Source: Lytechinus variegatus
Lineage: Eukaryota > Echinodermata > Echinoidea > Temnopleuroida > Toxopneustidae
Assembly (NCBI RefSeq): GCF_018143015.1
Contig: NC_054751.1
Location: 23,574,425 to 23,638,424, forward strand
Direction of reading: 5' to 3'
DNA length: 64,000 nt
In this document: positions 55,885 through 64,000 of the stretch, one piece after another
How positions within the stretch are numbered: position 1 is the stretch's first letter
Layout: every line of letters begins with the position of its first letter
Notes under the pieces: model-generated
Databases searched by the model: none
What the model saw: only the letters and a program-made list of their open reading frames with translations
What the model was told of the DNA's origin: nothing
Translations under genes and position numbers: made by a program

Positions 55885-56477
55885 AGGACAAGTCCACTCC
55901 AACAAAAACTTTATTTGAATAAAAAGAGAAAAATTCAACAACCATAACACTGAAAATTTCATCAAAATTGCATGTAAAATAAGAAAGTTATGGCATTCTA
56001 AAGTTTCGCTTCATTTCACAAAACAGTTATGCACATCTCGGTCGATATGCAAATGAGAAACTGATGACATCACTCACTATTTCTTTTGTAATCTATTATA
56101 TGAAATATGAATTATTTTTATTTCTCGTCATTGTCATGTGAAATGAAGTGTCATTCCTCCCTGAACACGTGGAATTACATTATTTTAACATTTTGTGCTT
56201 CAGGCAAGGAGGTCCTAATTGTCAAATTTGTAAAAAATGAAATATTGTATAATTCAAACAATAAAAAAACAAAAGAAATAGTGAGTGACATCATCGACTC
56301 TCTCATTTGAATGTAACTGGCTCGTTAATATAACTATTTTGTTCAAAATAAGCGAAACTTTGAAATGTCATTAATTTATTATTTTACATCCGATTTTGAT
56401 GAAATTTTCAGCATTGTGCTTGTCTGGTCTTTCTCCATTGATTCAAATCAACATTTTTTCTGAGGTGGACTTGACCC
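55885..56477 (-). mobile_element. family E TTAA fold-back MITE, copy 3
   Basis: Reverse orientation; ATAA at the left (drifted TTAA), TTAA at 56478-56481. Ends AGGACAAGTCCACTCC and GGTGGACTTGACCC. 593 bp. Confidence 0.82.
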
Positions 56478-57119
56478 TTAAGAAAGAAGTAAGTTATGAC
56501 AGGTTTGGAGATGTCATAACTATTTGGTCAAGTTGTCCCCGATCTTGGCAAAGAGGGATTCGTGAAACAGTTCGCTAACAGGTAGCTAACTATTTCCAAT
56601 TTAGTTAAGAAGTTAGAAGACTTAACGGTGTTGAGAAACGGGCCCCAGTCTACGCAAGCAGAACCAAACAGAATCAGTTTGCCACACTCAAATTCCCAAT
56701 TTGCACTCGCATCAATTATTTAGTTACGTACCTATCATTTTATGATCTAGTGCATAGAACAAATGACCATTTTTTTTAGGTCGGAATGTCAACAATTTTC
56801 AGCTCGTGCTTCGCATTCCCATTATTGAAATATGTACCATCCTCATGGTTAAACAGTCCTTAACAGGATCATGCTAGAACACTTATTAAAAATTATGTTC
56901 GTGCTTGGCATTCTCAGTAATTATCTAGAACACACACATCTTGTTCAGGATCACAAACGGTGCCTAGAATGTTAAATTTTCAGGACAAAATACATCCTAA
57001 ATACATATATAAAAGTTCCAAAAAAAGTAAGAAAAAAAATTGCTTGCCTTTGCACTTTTTATATAAGGCCTACGTGATTATTTCATATTGATGTTATTTT
57101 ATAAGAAACCAACTCGCAT
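56478..57119. other. no gene seen
   Basis: A short TTGAGAAACGGGCCCCAG terminus near 56631-56648 marks another repeat end. No exon. Confidence 0.35.
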
Positions 57120-57302
57120 ATTTAATGACCCAGTGTAGTGGTCCACCCGGATACCCCCAACCAGTAATTGGGAGGAGATACCTGCGGGTCACAGTTCTGT
57201 GTGCGCACCCTTGTAGGCGACCCAGATTGGCTGGCTCCTCCAATACGCCTTGGAATGTCTTTAACAGATATATGGCACTATATAAATGCTGTGCATCATC
57301 AT
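57120..57302 (+). mobile_element. SINE-like 3' fragment
   Basis: GTGGTCCACCCGGATACCCC, GGAGATACCTGCGGGTCAC and TATGGCACTATATAAATGCT-GTGCATCATCATC. The GCACTATATAAATG close parallels the SINE at 57.57 kb. No polymerase III boxes remain. Confidence 0.5.
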
Positions 57303-57339
57303 CTACCAACACACCCAAATTTTAAAAAATCTGATGACT

Positions 57340-57540
57340 TTTGATAAGATATCGTGAGGAATCCAACTCGCATATTTAATGAGCTGTGATCTTTGACCAG
57401 CATATTCCGAATTCGAACTTAGCCTGTATTGGTATCATCTACCTACACACCCAAATTTGTTCAAATAAGTAGAATATTTCATAACTCATAAAAAAGACAT
57501 TATCATGCGGAAACTAAATTGCATATTTAATGTGTTTTGA
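57340..57540 (+). repeat. GCGCGGAAACCAAG-type repeat, copy 2
   Basis: GCATATTTAATGAGCTGTGA, CCGAATTCGAACTTAGCCTG and ATCTACCTACACACCCAAAT as in the related copies; it ends near ATGCGGAAACTAAATTGC. Confidence 0.5.
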
Positions 57541-57564
57541 CCTGCCGACTCCAAATTCAAACTT

Positions 57565-57905
57565 GGCCTGTACTATCAGAGGGTCGTGTGTTCGAATCCC
57601 GCCATGGACTAGCGTCCTTTGGCAAGGCGTTAATCCACTTTGCCACTCTCCACCAGGTGTTAAATGGGTACCTGGTAGGATGTGAAAGCCTATGTATAAT
57701 GTAGTATGCCTAGCAATTGAGTCTTGGAACTCTTGTTGGAGTGCTCCCCAGGGAGTGGAGAAGGTGCATACATTGTACGCAGGCATACAAGGTTCTGATG
57801 ACCGTGGTAATACTGAGTCTGGAAAGCGCTTAGTCTCTTAGAGACGTCGTTCCGATGCATTAAGCGCTATATAAATATGTGGAATATTATTATTATTATT
57901 ACTAT
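57565..57905 (+). mobile_element. tRNA-derived SINE with ATT tail
   Basis: TGTGTTCGAATCCCG near 57588 is a polymerase III B box; the A box upstream is eroded. It is followed by CGTCCTTTGGCAAGGCGTTA, GTTAAATGGGTACCTGGTAG, GGAAAGCGCTTAG and a terminal AAGCGCTATATAAATATG with ATT repeats. CTTTGGCAAGGC and the GCGCTATATAAAT end are common in marine-invertebrate SINEs. The longest frame across it (minus strand) is not coding. Confidence 0.7.
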
Positions 57906-57949
57906 GGTGTCATCCACTCCTATGGTGTCACCCACTCCAAGCTGTGGGG

Positions 57950-58110
57950 AAGTTACACATTGATGCAGAGGTTCGAGCCCTGATCACGTCTTTCGGATTG
58001 TGACATTAAAGGTCGGTCCCAGACGTAAATAATCAAACCTGATTGATATACGTCTGTCAAAAACTCAAAATACACACACACACTCCTAGTACCAATGATT
58101 AATGTTAATG
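57950..58110 (+). mobile_element. second SINE fragment
   Basis: GCAGAGGTTCGAGCCCTGAT holds a perfect B box (GGTTCGAGCC) near 57970, followed by TTCGGATTGTGACATTAAAG-GTCGGTCCCAGACG. A short CA run ends it. Confidence 0.6.
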
Positions 58111-58469
58111 TTTGGACCTCATAGGCGACATTACCCAAAATATGGGTTGCCGGTTGGACAATGCTGTTCTGAATCTGATTTCAAACTCAAGACTTTGGTA
58201 AATGTACGCCTTAATACAAATTGGAGTTATGCGATATGACTTTCATTTGGTGGGAAGACATTTAATACTTTATAAAATTAGTTGAAATTAAAATGGATTA
58301 TATTAATGCTCACTGTTGGTGAGCATTTCTACACGATCCCCCTATTGAGATTTATAGTAAATATTTTGGAATTATATTAGTTATGCGACCCCTCCCTCAT
58401 GATGATCACAGCATTATTTGTAATGGGGATATATTTCGTTCATATTCTTGTCTCTTCTTTCTCTTTTTA
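58111..58469. other. no feature recognised
   Basis: AT-rich DNA, no exon or repeat end. Confidence 0.3.
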
Positions 58470-58880
58470 GCCTTTTTTTTGCTTGTTAAAACCTTTTCAT
58501 TTTTTTTGGGGGGGGGCTTGCCAAATTTTATGTGGGTCAAAATTACATTCATTTTTTTAGTGACAATCTTATTTTTCATTTGTCAAATTTTACGCAAGAC
58601 AAAATTACCTTCGATCATTATTACAGTTAAAACCTTTTTTTTAATTTTAATTTTTTTTTTGGGGGGGGGTTGCCAAATATAACATGGACAAAATGACTTT
58701 CCCTTTTCTTATTTATTTTTTTGGGGGGAGCTTGCCGAATATCACGCGAACGAAATGACTTTCATTTTTAGTGACCATCACTTTACGTGAGACAAAATGA
58801 CCGTTTTTTTTTAAGTGAGAACCTTTTTTGGGAGTTGTCTAATTGTACTTGAGAAAATTCACCCCACCCCCCCCCCCTAC
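58470..58880. repeat. degenerate GCTTGYCAAATTT/GGGGGG repeats
   Basis: Four diverged units of roughly 100-120 bp, each with a T run, a G7-G10 tract, TTGCCAAAT and GACAAAATGAC. The 99-codon Phe/Leu-rich frame here is a reading of the T runs. Confidence 0.6.
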
Positions 58881-58923
58881 TTTGGAAAATCTTGGATTTA
58901 CCTCTAGTTTTAATCATGATTAA

Positions 58924-59662
58924 CCCTAAATAGACTGGGCTATTTCGATGCCTAAGAAGACTGGGGAGGGGGCTGATTCAGCGCCCCCTTATGATCTCGG
59001 ACGTCGATTGCGCGATCGCGACGAAAATTGGCACACATTACCCATGGCATAATCTACCAAATTATCACATCAAATTATGCAAAAAATCTCATGTTTCATT
59101 AATTATGCTAATTTTTGCGTAAAATCATTAGTTTGCTCTAATTAATAAAATAATGCCCCTGAAATGCTAATTTTTGTTTCACCTACTCTAGATAGGCATC
59201 TGATCAAATTTATTTTTAAAAAATTTCAACATCATGTTTATTTTCTTATGTATTCTATTGTTTTCTAAATTTCTTATGTATTTCATTGTTTTTCGACTTT
59301 GTTTTTCATTGTTTTTTCAATGGAAATTGTCAGGGACTTTATTTTGACCATGAAAAAGATAAAATAAATTGATTTTAAGCAGTAAAAGGAAAAATAATAA
59401 TACATTTATGAATTTTGGCTAAAAACACTATTTGTATTGGATTTGTACACAAATTCACGTTTTTGAGTAATTTTGGGTCTGCATGCACGAACGAAATGTT
59501 GCGTAATTTCGAAAGTGTGTACCCGGGGGTCACAATTTTGGTCTCAAAAGTTGTGCGAGACTTGAAAGTAAAAAGTCAGCGAGCAACGCGGTCAAAAAGA
59601 TTTGCGCGGCGGATTTATCACGAAAAATGTCGAGGGGGGGGGCTGATTCAGTCTTTTTAGGG
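58924..59662 (-). mobile_element. family C copy, intact ends
   Basis: TTAA at 58920-58923 and 59663-59666; ends CCCTAAATAGACTGGGCT and AGTCTTTTTAGGG. 739 bp. It has ATTGCGCGATCGCGACGAAA near the left end and GTCTCAAAAGTTGTGCGAGA near the right. Confidence 0.85.
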
Positions 59663-59666
59663 TTAA

Positions 59667-60044
59667 GATCATGCGTATACCACGGCAGAGGCGTAAACCG
59701 CTGCAGGGGCATGCAGGCTGGCCCTTGATCCCTAGTGGATTTCACCGGAAAAAAAATCCAGATAAGAGAAAAGGAAAGAAAGAAAGAAAGAAAGAGAGAG
59801 GGGGGGGGAGAAAGGGAAGACTGGGAAATAAACGAAAAGGTCCCCCCCAAAAAAAGGAGGGGAAAAGAGAGAAGAAAAAGCGAAATCATTAAAGGGGTGT
59901 ATATTATAACTTCATTTATAATTGTTTTTCCTTCTTTTATGGGGGGGGGGTCAAAAAAATAAAAACCTTAACGAAATGTTTTTCTATAATTACATTTAGG
60001 TCTACACTCGCGATTTAATAAAAAATAGTAGCCATCTATATACA
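59667..60044. other. purine-rich low-complexity DNA
   Basis: GAAA/GAGA/GGGG-rich on the plus strand at 59755-59890; frames on both strands are low-complexity. No gene. Confidence 0.45.
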
Positions 60045-60145
60045 AATGATGCGTTAGAGTGGGTCAGTAGGAACTCTGTGTACAAGGTAACCACATGCAC
60101 ACAGTTCCACTGACCCACGAAAGAAACCCATGCATCATCTGTTTT
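60045..60145. repeat. imperfect hairpin element
   Basis: GAGTGGGTCAGTAGGAACTC-TGTGTAC and its complement GCACACAGTTCCACTGACCCAC-type arm fold over a short loop, with GATGCGTT / CATGCATC at the ends. Confidence 0.6.
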
Positions 60146-60184
60146 ATAGAATGGAATTTTTTTTTTAATAAACCACAAAAATTA

Positions 60185-60310
60185 ATGATTTACTGGATGC
60201 ATGATAATTTCATGCGTCCGGTAAATTTAATTTACCGGACACATGATTTTTTTTACCGGACGCATGATTTATTTACTGGACGCATGATTTATTTACCGGA
60301 TCGATGCATG
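60185..60310. repeat. short repeats TTTACCGGACGCATGAT
   Basis: About five direct copies and one inverted copy of TTTACCGGACGCATGAT at a period near 21 bp, including an adjacent inverted pair across AAATTTAATTT. Confidence 0.75.
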
Positions 60311-61719
60311 AAAATTCCAAAATCTAATGCAGAGCGCAGACACTTTGATAACCCTGGACAACATAAATATGGGCTTAACTGGATAATGTTGCCACAAAGA
60401 TATTGTTATACCCAAAATGCCAGATACAGCTTTGCATTGACTATATCTTGAGCAGTTGAGGCAGCCTCCGACCTCCAATACATGTAGCTGTGTGTGTGTA
60501 TGCGGGCCGCGCCGGGGCCAGCGCCTGCCTGGGCCTGCAGTGGATATTTCGCTGTGCACAGCCAGCCCAGGGCAGTATAGATCTAACGTTAGATCGTACA
60601 TGTATGTCTGGACTTCTCAACTAACGAGTATGTGGGCAGTTTTAATCCCAATGACAATTACGGTACCGTATTTGTACTTACAGATCATTTTGCATCCTTT
60701 GATTCATTCTGCTTTGATCGAAATTCAAATTTTGACGTAAACAAGCGACGGTAACAGTACATGCGCGATGACATCACAATGACCTTTTCGGACGATTGCT
60801 TGTTTACAGTGGATATCGTTGCGTTTTGATTATCGGGATATCGTTCATGCAGCCCAGTAAAATTTTTGCATTGCTCTCAACCAATCAGATTGCAGGGATT
60901 TTCTCATCCATTACAACTATAAAAAGTTTTAAAATTGCTAAAGATCCAGAGATATCAAAACCCACCTGCTGATTTAGCACTGGGGTACACAAGCCAGGGT
61001 TATGCCCAGTGCATGCCCCCCGAATGTTCTACGTACAACCAAGATATAAAAAAATGAAGGGAATTAAAGAAACCAAAATTAGGAAAAGTGTAAGGTAAGA
61101 TATCTGTCTCAAATTTAGATTTGCACGAAAGGTTTTTTCTCGCTTGCTTCATTCGCTTGGAACATATAAAGCAACTTTATTCCCACGTGCCATATGTTTC
61201 GGCCTCTTTCTTTCTACTATTTCATTTTTTTTACTCATCATGCTCCTGCCACACAGGGGTTTGCCCTAATGCATGAACAATCATTAAAAAATATCATTTT
61301 CATACCATGTGACTGGGAATTTTTTGCTCTACCCCCCCCCCCTCCTCGATCCCTGTATCGATTTGACTTGACATGGGCCTATACCTGATGTATTCTGCTT
61401 CAATATAAAATCATAACGGATAGAACGCCTTGAATACAGGCCAAACAGCCTAACGACACACACACACACACATTGCCGTGTCACGTGACAATCAGTATTA
61501 AACGAGGATGTGTACAACCCTATGGCGACAAGGCTAGTCGCAAAAGTTGAGCAAGTTCTGGACGAATAGGCTTCAATACCCCAAGAAAAGAAGTAGTATC
61601 TAGGGACTAATTAAAAATAGTTTTCTTAATGGAGTTCCATGTTAAAATCTAGTAATTTAAGTCCAACTTTTAATTCGCGTGCACTCACTTTTTTAACACA
61701 GGAATTAATAGGCACGGTG
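60311..61719. other. no gene seen
   Basis: A GC-rich patch at 60500-60570 with the palindrome GATCTAACGTTAGATC (60582-60597) has no clear exon. A (CA)n run lies at 61456-61472. Otherwise AT-rich. Confidence 0.35.
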
Positions 61720-61885
61720 CCTAGAGTGTCATCTACCAACACACCTAAATTTAAAAAAAAAAAAATCAAATATATTTCAATTTATTGCACTGAAACCAAG
61801 TGGGGGTGGGGGGGGAGGCAGGCAAATCAATGGACAGGTGGAACGCTTAATGCCCCCTCCGGACTTTGTCTGCGAGAGCATAATT
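61720..61885 (+). repeat. GCGCGGAAACCAAG-type repeat, copy 3
   Basis: GTCATCTACCAACACACCTA, TTATTGCACTGAAACCAAGT, GGGGGAGGCAGGCAA and TTAATGCCCCCTCCGGAC in the order of copy 1. Confidence 0.6.
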
Positions 61886-61980
61886 ACAGAGGAGCTGAAT
61901 TTGAAGAGGGCCTGAATCAAGACTGAAACATCGCAATACGTGTAAGTGGAGTAGGCTAGGGCACTCACACTAGTACGAGG

Positions 61981-62526
61981 CCCGGGGGGGGGGGGGCACT
62001 CAGTATATAATGCATAGTGGGTATGTGCCGCGGAGGGGACCCCCATTTTTACACCCAAATTTCCGTTCCAAGCCAAGGCATAGCATTTTTGTCTTATTGA
62101 GAAAAAAACAAAGAAAGCTGCTCCAAGGCAAAGCATTTTGTTCTTATCTAGAAAAAAGAAATTCGCTCCAAAGCTTCGCATATTTTTCGTTACGCCATTC
62201 CGGTCGCATTGATCTGCTGCAATTTTGGTGAAAAGCGGCCACAGAGCGCTGTCCGACCATCGTCTCTGAGCGAGCGCACCCGGCGGAGGCTGCGCTAGCT
62301 GCATCACGGATGCCCGTTCCATAGGGATGCATACGCACGTACTCACACGCTGGCGATCGATCCGTTCCAACTTCCAAGGACCCCCATTTCACAAAATTTT
62401 AGTTCCAAACCCTGTTCCGAGGACCCTCCTTTTTACAATACTCCCGCTCCAAGCCCAAGGCCCCCGTTTTTGTCTCTCCTGCGGCACACCCCCACCACTT
62501 TTTTGTTCAAGTGCCCCGGCCCCGGG
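61981..62526 (+). mobile_element. family A, copy 6, complete
   Basis: 546 bp between perfect GTACGAGG duplications (61973-61980, 62527-62534). Ends CCCGGGGGG and CCGGCCCCGGG. Slightly longer than the others owing to small duplications such as CCAAGCCAAGG. Frames crossing it are not genes. Confidence 0.92.
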
Positions 62527-62629
62527 GTACGAGGTTAGTGAGGCTGGGTAAACTTGCGCCAAGTTGCGGCCAAGCCCGCCCAACATGCCCAAACTGTTGA
62601 ATAAATTTGTTATTTCAAATTAAAAAAAA

Positions 62630-63862
62630 ATATATTTGTCATCTGATTTCAATGAAATTTTCAGCATTTTGCTCTGTATGAATTTTACATTATTTGCTAA
62701 GTTCTAGGCCAAAATATCTTCAGCCTGTATAATTCCTCACCATTTTAGGTGTGCAGAAAAGACCAATCCCCCCCCCCCCTTTGTCTGACTACAGTACACA
62801 AACTTGAATACATGGGACTATAATTTTTACAGTACACAGCTTCTTGCAAATGAAAGTAGCAGGTATGGCAACCACTACGATTTCCCATTTTGTTTTCAAC
62901 GTAATTCAAACATAGCTGAACTTACGAATGCAATGTCCGTCCACATTCTACTAATTAGAGAAGTTGTTTGCAGCTCTTGTTGGCATGAATAACCATGATA
63001 ACGTGAAATCTAAGCTAAACAGGAAAGGTTCACCAACATGCCGACCTGTGAGTGTGACCGTCCCGCGGCCGGATATCGATCGATCGAAGATCGGCTTGAG
63101 CAAGGTGCAGCCAATCAGCGACGATCTCATATACCCTGCCAGAAAGAGCTAGAGACAGAATTATTTTACATGGACGGAATTTTTTGTGATGTGACACAAA
63201 ATCATTTCGTCGACAGAATTTTTTGTGATGTGACACAAAATCATTTCATCGACAGAATAGATATTCGCATCGCAACGAAATGAATTTTGAGGACGCAATT
63301 TTATTCCGTCTCGACGAAATTGATTATAAGTGTGACACAAAATAAATTTCGTATACGAAATCACACTGCATCATGACGAAATGAATTTCGTTGGAGTGAA
63401 ACACAAATTTTCCTACAGAATTTTCCTTTGAACACTTGGGGTGCCATTTCGTTAGATCAAAATTCATTTCGTGTGTACGAAATAAATTTTGTGGACGAAA
63501 TTACATTTTGTCTCGACGAAAATTTATTTTGTGTGACAAGAATAATTTCGTATACGAAATAAAATTGCATCATGACGAAATCATTTTCATATGAACAAAA
63601 AAACTTTTGTGTACGGAATGGCGTGAATTGGACGGAGTATGGCACGCCAAAAAAAGTTTGTGGACGCAATTACATTTCGTCTAGACGAAATTTTTTTCGT
63701 TGAGACAAAATTAATTTTGTGTGACACAAAATAAATTTCGTGTACGAAATAAAACAGCGTCATGACGAAAAGATTTTCGTCTGAATAAAAACACATTTTG
63801 TGTACGGAATTGCTTGAATTGCACAGAATATACTGGCGGACACTTGGCGCCCCATAGTCAAC
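62630..63862 (-). repeat. CGAAAT-lattice repeat, right copy
   Basis: Reverse complement of 33183-34472, starting with the family D half-copy, then the GGTTCACCAACATGCCGACC part and the ACGAAAT lattice, ending CCATAGTCAAC. About 90% alike, clearly closer than the THAP arms are to each other. Confidence 0.85.
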
Positions 63863-64000
63863 GAGGTTTTCTCTGTGTGCAAAATCACCCTCTATACATT
63901 TTTTTTGCAGGCTTTAATTCCACATTTTGGCTCCTAAACAAGTTGCCGCCAGAATATGACTGCGGGGGAAAAAGCTTGGGGGGGGGAACACGTTTGGCTA
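63863..64000. other. no feature recognised
   Basis: Short AT-rich end with G7 near 63978. Confidence 0.3.

Noticed and set aside
57588-57602. A functional tRNA gene at the B box
   Set aside because: No acceptor stem, no intact A box and the downstream sequence is a SINE body with an ATT tail.
58383-58682. 99-codon Phe/Leu-rich frame suggestive of a membrane protein
   Set aside because: The hydrophobicity comes from T runs in a degenerate repeat with G tracts; no signal of selection or splice sites.

Overview
The window reads as AT-rich, intron- and repeat-dominated DNA from an animal, most likely a marine deuterostome invertebrate (an echinoderm is the best guess). The reasons are the very low gene density, split exons with GT/AG borders, a THAP-domain exon, a secreted collagen-like exon, a LINE tail with an animal-type reverse transcriptase C-terminus, tRNA-derived SINE pieces and an unusually dense crowd of miniature inverted-repeat DNA transposons. 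No prokaryotic operon, rRNA, intact tRNA, CRISPR array or retroviral/Polinton gene was seen. Long open frames are rare, and most lie in repeats.

Host genes visible are partial. (1) A minus-strand 3'-terminal exon with poly(A) signal lies at 12.1-12.4 kb. (2) A plus-strand secreted collagen-like gene has a signal-peptide exon at 23.85 kb and a Gly-X-Y exon at 31.67 kb. Their phases match across a 7.7-kb intron that holds a Tc1-like element, an element built on a 14-bp TCGTACGGGA-type motif, a TTAA MITE and a decayed PIF/Harbinger transposon. (3) A plus-strand THAP-domain gene has exons at 40.86, 43.84 and 44.30 kb and candidate exons at 47.48 and 48.79 kb. A diverged, frameshifted inverted copy of its first two visible exons and their intron lies at 51.3-55.2 kb.

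Region by region: 0-12 kb holds fold-back MITEs, a 163-bp tandem array and a three-deep nest (hAT-like MITE, then family A, then a Mutator-like element), each layer with its own target duplication. 12-23.6 kb holds the terminal exon, TTAA MITEs, TA-flanked elements, a LINE 3' end and a 3.6-kb fold-back element with 1.06-kb arms. 23.6-31.8 kb is the collagen-like gene. 31.8-39.5 kb holds tandem repeats, a CGAAAT-rich repeat (inverted partner at 62.6-63.9 kb), hAT-like MITEs and a 155-bp tandem array. 39.5-55.2 kb holds the THAP gene and its inverted pseudocopy. 55-64 kb holds MITEs, SINE fragments and the CGAAAT partner.

Labels used: family A = about 500-bp element, 8-bp target duplication, CCCGGGGG ends; B = about 440-bp TA-flanked MITE; C = about 730-bp TTAA element starting CCCTATCTAG; D, E, F = 580-600-bp TTAA fold-back MITEs; H = about 235-bp CACTG-ended MITE. 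All calls come from reading by eye; no alignment or database search was run. Repeat boundaries are usually good to a few bases where a target duplication is quoted and to tens of bases otherwise.
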